NCBI GenBank assembly: GCA_025084515.1
Contig: JAJAGP010002250.1
Location: 1-64,000, forward strand
DNA: 64,000 nucleotides
Origin: Ancistrus triradiatus
Lineage: Eukaryota > Chordata > Actinopteri > Siluriformes > Loricariidae
Direction: 5' to 3'
In this document: positions 1 through 13,200 of the stretch, piece after piece
How the letters are laid out: each line of letters opens with the position of its first letter
Numbering within the stretch: the stretch's first letter is position 1
Notes under the pieces: generated by a model
Told to the model about the DNA's origin: nothing
What the model saw: the letters and a program-made list of their open reading frames with translations, nothing else
The model's database searches: none
Made by a program: the position numbers and the translations under genes

Positions 1-719
1 CTTCTGAGTGCTGGGGCCTCAAATGATGTCTCAAATGAAGTCTAGCCATCTGTGTAGTCTATATAAATCCAGATACTGACAGTTCAGCCTTTAGGCATGT
101 TTTTTTCTCATGAACAGCAAAAATACAGCCAGGTCTGAACACACTAGTGTTGAAACATTCACTCCTGCTGTAGAGGTGAATAGCATTGATACATATGGCC
201 TCGGGGTATAAATGAACTAGAAAGACTGGTAATTCAAACAGACCATTGTCAGATTCCAGTCTGTTGGGGTGCAGCTATTACTATATTGTTATCTATTGTT
301 ATATATATATATATAAAACTAAAGCGGTAGTAACTTCTAGTATGGGCTTATCTAATGATGTTATGTACTCAACAAGTACTTTTCTAGCTTTAATTCTTCC
401 CTCAGTGGGTTAAATAAGTATGGCTTAAATAAATGATCTCTCTTCAGGATGCTCTTTGAAGGCACTTTTATTTTGACAGTTATATATACTTAGCTATTTT
501 GACTGCTTTTATTGTCATAATGATATAGTTTCCTGTTTTGGTTACTAAGCAGTGGATCATGTGTAGATAACCTTTGCGAGGTTACCCTGGCAACCCAAAC
601 AAACTACTGAAAATATGCCACAAGAGGAAGTGCTTGGTATTTGTCGTCGCCTCACAAAAGCTACAGCAACAGTGAAGACAGAAACTGCAGCATGTGTTCT
701 TCATAATATAATGTAAATG
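1..719. other. no feature recognised
   Basis: AT-rich sequence with a short TA run near 302-316. I see no coding exon or clear repeat. Confidence 0.4.
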
Positions 720-1195
720 CGATGAAAACAAAAATGTACCAGATTTAATATACAGTTATGTATAAAAGTCATTAGATTTGTTGTTTTAGCAATGCCATAA
801 TGACCATAACATGGATTTGTCACTCCGTAATATTCTTTCCCATTGATATTCTTTCCAGTCTTTGTGAGCTTTAGCATAGCTTAACCTTTTCACGCTTTTC
901 CTATTCTGAAAAAGTGGTTTCTTGGCTGCTACCCTTCCAAAAAGGCCATTCCTGAGTTTCTTCAGACTGTAGAAGGGTCAACTTGGCATTCCGGTGAAGC
1001 TGCCACATGCTGCTATCACTCAAGTGTAGAAGCTTTTTCTGTTTTTTTCCCAGTTACTTAATACTGCATGCAAATTTCCTGTATTTTCGGGTTGTATTCT
1101 AAAAAAGAGACTAAGAAATAATTCTAAATGGTCATTATACCATTGCTAAAACCACTATCTAACCTAATGGTGGCCTAAGACTTTTGCACACTACT
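720..1195. mobile_element. TIR element, family A, copy 1
   Basis: The right end ggcctaagacttttgcac is the inverse of the left end seen in the other copies (gcaaaagtcttaggcc). The internal sequence, including ctgaaaaagtggtttcttgg, matches the copies at 2055 and 36065. No transposase: a non-autonomous Tc1/mariner-like element. This copy's left end is decayed. Confidence 0.65.
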
Positions 1196-2054
1196 TTAGA
1201 TCTAACATTTTCTTCAGGGCCAGAATGGACGAGGATTGACCTAATTTTTTTAAAGGAATTTCAACTCAGTTCCATTTATGGATGTTTCATGGACAATGTT
1301 GGTCAGCTGGGACTCGCCGGGATGCCAGTACGGCATGGGGTTCCGTCGGGATGGTGAACTCAGGAGCCCAGAAATGCAGCTCTGAGTCAAAACACTCAAA
1401 TGTTTCTGGAGGCCCGTTCAGAGGACGAAGCGTGGTACTGGACAAACTGATGTTCCATCCCCAGCTGACTCACACCACAGCCCTGATCCTCTTATGCTGC
1501 CTACTAACTCTTTCCATGCTGCTCATCATCATGTGTCCTGTACTGACATGCTGTCCTTATCCTCTTATTACAATCCAAAACCAGAGATGAGAGATTTCAA
1601 ATTACAGCCTTTGCTGAGATGCAGATCAACATTCAGGCTTAGTTAGTGTTTACAGGAGGTAACGTACAATTACAGCACGGATTTCGAACCCTTACATGGT
1701 CTCCTTTTTACTTCACATGACTCACTTTGACTTGTTCCTGAAGCGTCCTCTATAATGGGCTCGTAGTGGCTTTTAGAGTGTGACTTTGAGTCCTTTATAG
1801 AGAACACCGACGTGGAGTCCTCAAAACACTCTCCACCCGATCGTAGATCCTGAGAGGATGAGTCATCCAGGGAAACTCGGTCAACTGAAGGAAACTAAAG
1901 AGCACGAGTCAGTTTTTCTGAAATATGACACTGAAACACTGGAACATTTCAGCTATACTTATCTATGATGCACCAAGTTCGAATACTGAGGAGATCCCTC
2001 TAATTTTTTAAAGCAGCTTTAAAAGACAACACAGGTGTACTGTGTACAGATTGA
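1196..2054. other. non-coding, no feature recognised
   Basis: It holds a 102-codon open frame at 1282-1590 with one hydrophobic stretch. I do not recognise it and do not call it a gene. No other structure stands out. Confidence 0.35.
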
Positions 2055-2520
2055 AAATGGAAACAAAAAACATACCAGATTTAATATAGAGTACTCTGCA
2101 AAAGTCTTAGGCCACCATTAGATTTGTTGATTCTGCGATGGTATAATGACCATATATAACATATAGTTGAAGATCGGATGGAAGATCTTTTCACCTTGTT
2201 CCCCTTCTGAAAAAGTGGTTTCTTGGCTGCTCAAGCTTCTTCGGACTGTAGAATGGTCATCTTGGCATCCCGATGAAGCTCCCAGATGCTGCTATTGCTC
2301 AAGTGTAAGAGGTCACACTAAAAACTGGCCTCTGTAACCTACAGAAGCTTATTTTCTGATTTTTCTTCATTTTTTTAGTACTGCATGCAGTTTTCCCATA
2401 TTTTCTGGTTGCATTCTAATAAAGAGACTGAGAAATACTTATATATGGGCATAATACCATTGCTAAAACAATGGTATATGTAATCTAATGGTGGCCTAAG
2501 ACTCTTGGACAGTGCTGTGT
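2055..2520. mobile_element. TIR element, family A, copy 2
   Basis: Left end gcaaaagtcttaggccacc near 2097, right end ggtggcctaagactcttgga near 2490-2510, forming terminal inverted repeats. The internal part is similar to copy 1, only 0.9 kb away. About 30 bp upstream of the TIR also match copy 1. Confidence 0.7.
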
Positions 2521-2569
2521 GATTGTATGAATATGATTGAGCTGAGGTCCTTGCTTGAAGTTCCAAAAG

Positions 2570-2645
2570 TGGCTGAGCTGGGATTTGAACTCACAACTTT
2601 TTGATTAGTAATCCAGAGTCTTAACCGCTGAGCCACCAGTGTCCA
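2570..2645 (-). repeat. tRNA-derived SINE head
   Basis: On the minus strand an A box (tggctcagcgg) and a B box (gagttcaaatcc) lie at tRNA-like spacing, but the sequence does not fold as a full tRNA cloverleaf. Typical of fish tRNA-derived SINEs. Confidence 0.6.
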
Positions 2646-4099
2646 AAAGCACAAGGGGAATGTTTAAAATACAGTTTTATGGCCTTGTGAGATCATATCA
2701 GGCCTTCCTGAACAGTGACTCAGTATTTTTCTGTTTACTGAGTGAGTGAGCCGATATTTGAACGGAACCAAAAGGAAATCTGTTCTCTGAAGGACACGAT
2801 ACTCGTTGTAATCTTTCATAGCTTAATGTGACATGGTGTAAACACACAAAGTATTCGGGTTCATTGCATGCTGACTGGCTGACGTACTTTCCCCCCGCCC
2901 TTTTCCCCCATGGTCTATGAAAAACATGTGACCTGTACTATTTATAACTCCCGCCCCACCAGCCCTCTCTCAGTAAATACACATTTGCTGTAGCTGATTG
3001 TGTTTCTCCTGAGACGAGACGTGTCGACCAGGCAGCATATTCCAAAGAGATTCTGCCCTTGTGGACCTCACTCACTCCAAAATCCCTTTGCAAATATCTC
3101 ATTAGACACATTTTCATATTGTGTGAGTGGCGACAGGATGTGCAACATTATTATAATTCTTGAAATAGACAGTGCGGGACATGTTACTCAAGACAGGTTA
3201 ATTAAAATGACATGAGTGTAATCGCGTCTCCACGCAGGGCAGCGTGCCAGCTGTGAGTGGTTTTGGGTGTGGTCTCATGTTAAGGATGCCACAGATGAAT
3301 AGCTCTATCTACTGCATCTGTAATGATTTGTTACAGATTAATGGTAGTGAAGAAACAATGAAAAAGCTGTTCACCAGAAGCTTACTTAAGAAAGGCCTCA
3401 CTATGGCGGGGCATCTTCTGGTAATGTGACACCGCAAAGCCTTACCATATTGCTCCAATGTTGGAATGCTGGATAAAACTAAGAGCCTCACTGTGTACAG
3501 AATCTGTTAGTCACACCACTGCGGTGTTGATAGTCATGGTGTTTGAGTGTGTATGCATGTAAGTGTGGGTGTTAGGCAGGGCAGCTGGTGTGTATTTTTT
3601 GGGAAGCAGCAGCTGCCTTGAGTCACAGCTTTTCCTCTTTGTGAGGGTTTGTCAGGACGTCCATAAGCTGGTTGACTGTATGATACTGAATTTGGTGGTG
3701 TAAAGTGTGAGTTTGTTCCTTGTTGTTATGTATTTGTTATACATATAATCTACATAGCCCAATGTGTGTCATTGCTTCTTATTAGTTACCTTAGTGCAGT
3801 GGTCCTCAAACATTTTCTGCAGTGCCCCCCTTTTGTAGATAAGAATATTTTCAAGCACTATTCTCTAACACACATGCACAGGTTTGGTCTTCTTAGTTTA
3901 AGGGACAGAATACTACAGCGTACAAAACCATACTCTTTATTTCCAGCTTTGTGGCAACAGGTTGGAGATGGTCATAATCTTGGCTTAGCCAGACAGTAAA
4001 GAAGTAGTCTGCTGAAATTGGTGTTTAAATCCCACCAGCACCTTTGGGATTGACTGGAATGCCAGCTGCCAGTGCCTGACTGTGTGTTTCTCTTTATAG
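2646..4099. other. gelsolin upstream or first-intron sequence
   Basis: No coding exon is recognised. It should contain part of the intron before coding exon 1, since that exon starts with a splice acceptor. The C-rich stretch near 2890-2960 is the only promoter-like piece I see. Confidence 0.4.
2938..2947 (+). promoter_or_regulatory. MEF2-type / TATA-like site upstream of gelsolin
   Basis: The sequence ctatttataa fits the MEF2 consensus YTAWWWWTAR and contains a TATA-like core. It is flanked by C-rich GC-box-like runs (about 2890-2910 and 2950-2960). It lies 1.15 kb before the gelsolin start codon and could mark an alternative first exon. Single-motif evidence only. Confidence 0.2.
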
Positions 4100-4101
4100 A
4101 C

Positions 4102-4294
4102 ATGGTGTACCACCCTGAGTTTGAGAAGGCGGGTCAACAGCCTGGTCTGCAGGTGTGGAGGATTGAGAATTTCGACCTGGTTCCTGTACCAGAAAACCTG
4201 TATGGAGGGTTCTACACTGGTGATGCCTACATCGTCCTCAACACCATTAAACAGCGCTCCGGTAACCTGCAGTACGACCTTCACTTCTGGCTGG
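4102..4294 (+). CDS. gsn: gsn coding exon 1
   Basis: Start codon at 4102, two bases after the acceptor tctttatag. It encodes most of repeat 1, including NLYGGFYTGDAYIVL and NLQYDLHFWLG, with the Gly-Asp pair of the repeat-1 calcium site. Donor gtaaga; it ends after one base of a Gly codon, completed by exon 2. Confidence 0.95.
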
Positions 4295-7200
4295 GTAAGA
4301 CTAAAATCTTATTGGATATTAGGGGACGTTGTAGAGTTCTTCCAAGTTTAGGCACATAACCAGTTCTTTTCTCTTAGAAAATGAACAATTTGTGTAGTTT
4401 AAGCAGGCTTTCCCAAACTTTTGCGCAAGACTGTTAGTCAAAAACAGGACTATTAACTTGTGCAATTTTATCCTGTTATTAGGTATTTTTTCCTCATTCG
4501 AATTGGTCCTATGTGGGTTCTTTTTCTTGTTTTTTCCTTGGCTCATACACTCATAGAGTCGCATGCTACTGGCAGACCTTCTTTCCTCTGCTTTTATTTC
4601 CTGATGACCCATTCCCTTTCCAAAGCAATCAGGCACGAGCCTACTACCTGCCCTCGCTGATAAGTAGAGGTTTCTCTCAAATCCCCCTGCCCCAAAGGCT
4701 CTCTGGGCCCTTTGCCTGGGTTGCAATAAAACAGGCCTGCCTATTAAAACACTTTTAAGCACTTTTGCACTAATTAGATACAGATTCTTTAAGTCATTAG
4801 TGATCGTTTGAGGAACATGTCTTGTTAATCAAGCTGGATAGTTCCTTGGGAAGTTTGCAGTAAACACAAGCATCCCATAGTCAGAAGAGAAATGCAGTTA
4901 TTCACAAAAGCATCTGGCTGAAAGGAAAATTAGTCAGTCAGATTCACAGAGCAGCCCAGTCTGCTGACTCTTGTCACACTTTGTGATTTAACACTAGATC
5001 TTGGTTTGTCACATGGCTGGTGTTAAGTGGTTTTTTTATGTGGCTTGTAATTAGACTGCAAATACAGTGATGTTGGGGTTGACTTTGCAGTGGTTAGCAG
5101 AAGAGTGTCAATTAGAGTCTTCCATGTATCAGCAATTTGCTTCAGATCTTTTTTATTTCTCCGGTTTAGCAATCTTGAAGGTTTATATGAGAGTTAAAAC
5201 AAAATCAAAGCTGGCTAGTAAAGAGATGGCAAACTCAACATTTATTGAAGAAGTGTAGCTGTATTCAAACATTCATCCTGTTTTCCAGGTGACTTCTGCT
5301 CACAGGATGAAAGTGGATCAGCCGCCATATTTACAGTACAGATGGACGATCACCTGGGGGGGAAACCCATCCAGTACCGAGAGGTGCAGGGCCACGAGTC
5401 CAAAACATTCCTGGGTTACTTTAAGAAAGGTCTGCAGTACATGGTAAGTGACAGAAGGTAAAGGTGCATGTTTGATTCTGTAAATTTGCACTTAGATATG
5501 CATAAAATGTGAGAACAGTATAAACGTTCTCATACATAAAAGTGAAGAAAGTTCTAGAACCTGTGAGAAGAGTGCCTGTGGGTGAGATGAACACTATGTA
5601 CAGTATATTAAGAGAAGAAAGTTCTAGAACCTGTGAGAAGAGTGCCTGTGGGTGAAGTCATCACACTATATACAGTAATAGAAAGCTATAGAACCTGTGG
5701 GAAGAGTGTCTGTGGGTGGAGCCAGCTCACTATGTACAATAATAGAAAGTTTTAGAACCTGTGATATTTGTGCCTGTGGGTGGAGCCAGCACACTCTGTA
5801 CAGTAACAGAAAGTTCTAGGACCTCTGTGAAGAGTGTAATACACTATACACAGTAAGTGAAGAAAGTTCTAGAACCTGTGAGAAGAGTGCCTGTGGGTGT
5901 AATTTCTGGAACCTTTTACAGGAATGCTTGTGACTGAAGCCAGTACACTAGAAAAAAGTTCCAGAACCTGCAAGATGAATTCCTTGTCCCTATATTTGTG
6001 GTGGAGCCAGCACATTATATAGAATTATGGAAAGTTCTAGAACCTGTGAGAAGACTCTCAGATTCCTGAATTTAATCCTATTGTTTCTCCTCTCAGAAAG
6101 GTGGAGTCGCGTCAGGGTTTAAGCACGTGGTCACAAACGAGGTGGTGGTGCAGCGCGTGCTCCAGGTCAAAGGACGCCGTGTCGTCAGGGCAACGGAGGT
6201 GCCGGTCAGCTGGGACAGTTTCAACCAGGGAGACTGCTTCATCCTGGACCTCGGCAATGTAAGGATGGAAATGGACAGATACAATTTATATTACAGACAT
6301 AAAACAGACCGTATCGCAGTGATGTCATTGTGCGGGTGTGTCACAGGAGATCTACCAGTGGTGTGGATCCAAGAGCAACCGCTTCGAGAAGCTGAAGGCC
6401 ACGCAACTGGCCAAAGCCATCCGGGATAATGAACGCAGCGGGCGAGCCCGGGTCTACGTCTGTGATGAGGGTGTCGAACGAGAAAAGATCCTCGAGGTAA
6501 GAAGATTGCCCCATGAAGCAAAACATTTGGCAAGTCCATCTCAAGATGATCCACTAGAGCTTTTTTAAACTTGGTGATTTGGTTGGGTTAAGACAAACCC
6601 AGAGATGATTCCACGCTTCTCAGGTTGTTTTGCTTACATCACCCGTCGTCCATCATATGAATAAAGCCCAGCCTGATGTGCAAAGGCTTTAAGTTAGGCT
6701 CTACACAAACCTATGCCATTTCCAGAATGAACCTGTGTTGAAAATCACTAGACTACATGGCTCCTCTGCCTTTCAGAACTCTGTAAAACATTTTCCGTTT
6801 CTCATTTCAGGTTCTTGGAGCAAAGCCCGACCTGCCTGAAGGAACGGATGATGATGTTAAAGCAGATGCTTCCAACAGGAAACTGGCTAAACTGTACAAG
6901 GTGCCTATGTTCTTTAAACACAGATCAGAGTGAAGACTCTAAAACCCCGTCCAGCACTGCAGGAGTTTTTTTTTTATACGTGTGCTTGATCCATGACTCT
7001 AGATTTGCTCTGGACAAAGTTCACTTGAGGACTGGAGGCTTTTATGCCAATGCCATATACATGTCTGTTTGAACCGATAAATTCATAATTCCCTTTCCTG
7101 GTCTATAGTGCAGTTTCATGGTCTCATGTGCAAGGTTTCTGATGCAGTGGAACCATGGCCATGGCCTTGGTTGCTGATGAGAACCCCTTCACCCAGAGCG

Positions 7201-10200
7201 CCGCTGGAGTCCACAGAATGCTTCATTCTGGATCCCGGTTCAGATGGAAAGATCTTTGTATGGGGGAAGGTAAACAGCAGCCACTTCTTATATGTAGTCC
7301 TGTACTTAAGAAAATGTTAATTACAAATCTATTAACCAACATAACTTAAAAAAAGTTTCAGTTATTCCACATTCCACCTCTGGTAGTCCAGAGCTGTAAC
7401 CACTGTGCCAGACCTGTTCCAGCATTTTGTAGACACCCTTATTCTGAAGTTTAGGGGACTCTTGCTTAATATTCCAACGATGACATCTTGAAGAAGAAGG
7501 GATTTGAACTCACAACCTTGCCAGAGCATGCCCCACTAAGCCACTCTATCCACGATCTAGTTCTTTAAAACTGAAAACACATAAATGTTCTTACCGCCAC
7601 ATTCGTACCACCAACCAGGAAAGGACGCCAACGTCGAGGAACGCAAGGCAGCCATGAAGGCGGCGGACGGCTTCATCAAGAAGATGGGCTACCCCAAGCA
7701 CACCCAGGTGCAGATCCTGCCCGAGATGGGCGAAACCCCGCTCTTCAAGCAGTTCTTCAAGAACTGGCGCGATGTAGACCAGACGGACGGCATGGGCGTG
7801 GCTTACGTGTCCAACCACATCGCTAAGATCGAGAAGGTGCCGTTTGATGCTTCCACACTGCACGACTCACCCGCCATGGCGGCACAGCATGGCATGATCG
7901 ACAACGGAAGTGGAGAGAAACAGGTCAGACCGCACTAATGAAATGATTTGAGAGAAAGACTGTTTATAAGGTAACTGATTATTTTAAATTGTTGTTGCAG
8001 ATCTGGCGTATTGAGGGCTCGGGCAAGGTTCCTGTGGACCCGTCTACTTATGGCCAGTTCTTTGGTGGTGACAGTTACATCATCCTCTATAACTACAGTC
8101 ACGGAGGCAGACAGGGACACATCATCTACATTTGGTAAGATGCAAGGGCTGGGTAGAAACACCACATGAGAAAGGTTGCTTCCTATATGTGGATGGATTT
8201 ATGTTCGGAAACACCCCAAAGATGCCTTGATCCCACAATGTCTGGAGAACAATATATTTCCTAGTTCTTTCCTGGTGATGATCACATCTGCTCCCATGAG
8301 TTCCAAACACCAAGTGAAGCACCGGATAATCATAGAGTCATATAAATAGCATGCTGTCAGGAGCTCTCAGCTGCTTGATAATGCTGTGTGAAGGAGACGC
8401 TCTTACCAGCGTCTCATTATTTTGCAGAGCAGCTGTTTACTGAGTGCCATCCTTTTTTGCAGGCAAGGACTAGACTCGACGCAGGATGAAATTGGAGCGT
8501 CTGCAATCTTGGCTGCACAGCTGGATGATGAGCTGGGAGGAGGACCCGTACAGGTAGCTTGTCTTTAGAGATCACGCTCTTAACCAAGCGGGCTATGGCT
8601 GTGCTTCATTCTGTTTTGCTCTTGAATGCCAATTTTCCACCGTAAAGTGAGGTCCAACCCAGAATGGGTACTCTAAAACCAGAATCTAATTTACTTTTAA
8701 GAAGTAGTTTTAGTACTTGCAGCCAAACAGACTGACCATTCCACGTTTTCCATTGTAGTCAGCTGAGACTCAGTCCATATGGGTTCTGTCCCAAACCACA
8801 TACTATTCCATATACCTCACCATATGGAATACTATGTTTTTCATGTTTCATTTCAGTTGGTCGAATGGTCTGCACTATTTTTGGCTTCAAATGTTGCCCT
8901 GGTCCTGAAAAACGTCAGTATTTGTCAGGATGATAGGTCCCATCCTCCTACATAGCTTTCTTCTGACCCTTTCCTCCTTCCGCAGCTGACTGCACCATCC
9001 CCATTTAAACCCTCCCTCTGCTACACCTTCTTGTCAGGTCTTATCATGCTTACTCTGTCAGTTTGTTCCTGTTCCTGGCTCCTCTTGTTCTGCTTCACAG
9101 GGATTAGCAAGCAGATCCCTTCTGACCTTTTTTTCCTTCCACAGTCTTCCTCTGTTACACCTTCTTGTCATTTGCTCCTGTTCCTCACTCCTCTTGTTTT
9201 GGTTCCTGGAGGTTAGCAGAGGGAGGGTTTCAATAGGGGAAGTAATTCCTGTATGTATGGTAAATAATTATGACTGTAATTAAGTTGCTGGAAAGAGAAA
9301 AGGGTTTGAAGGGAGCTGTGTAGGATGATGTAGCTTCCAGGCTGCTCCCAGTGCTTATCATCCTGACATAATTTGTCAGGATTTGTTTGGAAGGAGAAAA
9401 GGGTCAGAAGGGAGCTGGGTAGGATGATGTTGGTTCTGTTCCCGGTTCTCATCATCCTGATATAATTTGTCAGGATTTGTTTGGAAGGAGAAAAGGGTCA
9501 GAAGGGAGCTGTGTAGGATGATGTTGCTTCTGTTCCTGGTTCTCATCATCCTGATATAATTTGTCAGGATTTGTTTGGAAGGAGAAAGGGTCAGAAGAGA
9601 GCTGTGTAGGATGATGTTGCTCCTGTTCCCAGTTCTCATCATTCTGACATAATTTGTCAGGATTTGTTTGGAAGGAGAAAAGGGTCAGAAGGGAGCTGTG
9701 TAGGATGATGATGGTTCTGTTCCCAGTTGTCATCATCCTGACATAATTTGTCAGAATTTTGTTTGGAAGGAGCAAAGGGTCAGCAGGGGAGTTGTGTAGG
9801 ATGATGTGCTTCTGTTCCCGGTTCTGATCATTCTGACAGGTTGTCAGGATTTGTTTGGAAGGAGAAAAGGGTCAGAAGGGAGCTGTGTAGAATGACGTTG
9901 TTTCCCAGGGGCCCAACATCCTGACATAATTACTTTTTTAATTTAATTTTCAGTGGAAATAATGAGAAAATGTAGGTTCTTGGATGTAATACTGCGTCAC
10001 TCATTCTCTAATGCAAAAGGAAATTCTGAGGATTGGCACTCACTAAGGCATTCATCCCATCTCAATATCAGAACCACTGTCATTCCTTGGCTTTTTACTT
10101 CTGTTCTGCTTCATCCTCACCTCCTTCTTGTCTCTAGGTGGCTGGTGCTCCTATCACTACTCAGGTAGCTCTATCTCAGATCAGCATGCTTCTGTGCAGA

Positions 10201-13200
10201 ACATCAGCACTGACACTTTAAAGTTATTTAGATAAAACAGGTCTGCATGCTTAAGCATCCTCATCAACCTGAAGCTCTAAACCTAGGTCTAGATCCTCTG
10301 TACAACAGAGGGCTTACTTTACACTGAGGCATCGTCTCTCGTTAGGCATGTTGTTTGTATCTGTGTACATTGTGTATTAACAGTGTGTAATGTTTGGTCA
10401 CACCGAACCCCCCTATTCTTCTAATAGGAGAAGTATGGCAAAATGACTCTCACAGGACTATTAATGGTGTTATGATGATATGCTGAGGGCATAATGCAGG
10501 GCAACCAAAATAACTTTTATTGGCATAAAACAATTAATAAAATTCATACAAGTGTTTTATTTGACTCCAAAGCCATGCCTTCCTGTTTCCTTGCTGTATT
10601 TGAAAACCTGATCCTTCCATTACCACAGTTTGAGAACCACTGATGAGAAAGTGGATGAATGAATTAAGTGAATATGTACTGTACAATAGAGTAATTCTTA
10701 TCTTTGTATCTTTTATAAAACTTGAAATGCTTACAGAAAGCATGACCATTACCATTGTTTTCTGCCTGCGATTCTCATTTCTGTCAGCAGGTGTCACAAG
10801 AGTTCGTTCCTACTAGTTTTCTGTCATTCACACGTGGATAAGATGTATATAAGACAGCTATTTATTTCCTATTTTATTTCTCGGACGTTAAAACAAACAG
10901 AACGTTGATCGGCACGTTTCTGTAGATGCTTATGCCAAAAACTTAGACTTTAGCATTATTTAAAACAATCATAATCCTTTTGCTCACTTCTCTCTATCGC
11001 TGATAATGTTTGTTTTTGTCAAACATGTCTCATCATTTTAAATGCATGTAAAAATTAAAGAAGCCTGCCGAGCATGCACAGGTATACAGTATAAAATGCA
11101 GCTTCTTTTACCTTACAAAGAACACAAGCCTAATATAAATATCGGTAGAAAACAAGTCAAGCTGTGATGGAGTTGGGCTCCAAACTGGAGCCTGGCTGAG
11201 AAGTAAACAGCTCCATAATTCAGCCTGACTAGCAGGACAGTTGAGCTCAGTGTTCGAAAGAAGGAGAAAAGAGCCTGCTTTGTGTGAGACCTGATGAAGC
11301 AGTGATTTTTCCAGGCGTCGAGCAGCTTTCTGTCATCCGGCCAGCCACGAAGGCTGCTGGGAATGTTGGCGCTGACGTTGCAGTGTATATTACTTACTCG
11401 GATGCGACTCTGGTGCCACCTGGTGGAATCAGCACACACAGACACCTCCACATGGCTGAGATTTGACCGAGTTGAACCCAAAATGGTTTCCACTAACCTT
11501 ACATGGGACATCTGACCAACGAACGTTGCTGTATAACCTCCGTTGATGACACTGACGATGGAAGCAGGATTTTACTTTGTGTGTATGTGTGTGTGTTTGT
11601 CAGGTGCGCGTGGTTCAGGGTAAGGAGCCGGCACACCTGATGAGCCTGTTCGGAGGCAAGCCCATGGTGGTGTATAAAGGAGGCACGTCTAGAGAGGGAG
11701 GCCAGACAGAACCAGCACAGACTCGCCTGTTCCAAGTCCGCGCCAACTCGGCCGGCTGCACCCGAGCTGTGGAGGTCAGTGTGGAATACAAGGGATTGTG
11801 TGAAATCTTTTAACCTCTCAATTATTATTATTATATAATTGTAATATCCCTCCCCAGGTCGATGCTGTGTCCTCAAACCTGAACTCCAACGACGTCTTCA
11901 TTCTGGTCACCCCATCAGGCTCCTTTATGTGGGCCGGCATGGGTGCCAGCGACACAGAAAAGCAGGGTGGCAAGCAACTATGCGCCATCCTTGGGGTAAC
12001 GGCCTCTGGAATCTCAGAGGGAGGAGAGAGTGGTGAGAGCAGGCTTTTTATAGAACATCTGAATAAGAATAACAGGTTTAATGGATCAATATATAGTATT
12101 GGCAGAAATCTTTTATAAAATATACTAGACAAAATATTAGTCACCTTGCGTTTAAGGTGCTAGTAACTTCAGGCTCCTGCAGATGGCGTTGCATGAGGAT
12201 GATCGAGCTATAAATATCTGTGGGCTGTGTGAAGGGATTCGTAGACTGAGAAGAGGTCCTACAGTGCAGTGAACACCTCGTTCGATGTGTGGAAAATGGG
12301 TAAAGCAGATGCAAAAAGGAGTGATTATATTTGGCCAAAGGCCATAGTGTGAAGGAAGTAGCTGAATTTGCAGGTGTATCAAAGCGTACGTTCGTACAGG
12401 TCTACAGAAAATTCTCGTCAGAATTCGTAGAGGTATTACACGCTATCAGATACCTTTCAGTCGCAGGTGGATAATTTTTAAAGAGTTTCTTTTAGCTCCG
12501 TCAGACTCAAAACAAAAGAAGTAAACAACAGTTACCCTGTCTCATTATCCTCATTAGATTTGTTTATGAAAATTGGAAATATTTGAAGTTTTTAACTTCA
12601 CACCTGACTTACAGCAGTCTTACAAGATACAGTTTTACAATGCAAGTAATCATGGCCTTGCTCAATTACCCAACAATGGCAGCTTGACTGAGGTGGGATT
12701 TGAACACTGGATCTTCTGGTCCACAGTCCAGCACCTTAACCACTTGGCCACCACTGATCATATTTGATGTTCATATCAGATTCAATGTTAGCTGACACAT
12801 TTAGCCAGGTTTTTCATCTGGTCTATCCTGAGCATTTATCTTTCCTCCCACACATCTTGTGTTAATTCAGATCTTCCTCGTGCATTATTCTCCTACGCCA
12901 TATTCTAACTATACCCAGAGCAATATATTGATAATTTACCCTCTCTGTACTGATAAAGGTGATTTCTGGGACGCTCTGGGCGGAAAGACAGCGTACCGTA
13001 CCTCTACTAGACTGAAGGACAAGATGGAAGCTCACCCACCACGACTTTTCGCCTGCTCCAACAAGACCGGACGCTTTATTGTGAGTGCTGTTACAGGAAT
13101 ACCTTTTCTCTGATAGCTAAGACACGGGTCTGGAGGTGATGGAGATGTTTTGTATTTGTTAGATTGAGGAGGTTCCTGGAGAGATGACTCAGGAGGATTT

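Noticed and set aside
1282..1590. 102-codon open frame with a hydrophobic stretch
   Set aside because: No family resemblance, no splice or promoter context, and of a length expected by chance in this much DNA.
2570..2645. Possible tRNA gene
   Set aside because: A and B boxes are present, but the arms do not pair into a cloverleaf and no CCA-adjacent acceptor stem is visible. The same head recurs with different bodies, as in SINEs. The same applies to the other tRNA-like pieces.
9213..9775. Repetitive minus-strand open frames of 80-101 codons in gelsolin intron 9
   Set aside because: They are read-through of the 93-95-bp tandem repeat, not a protein.
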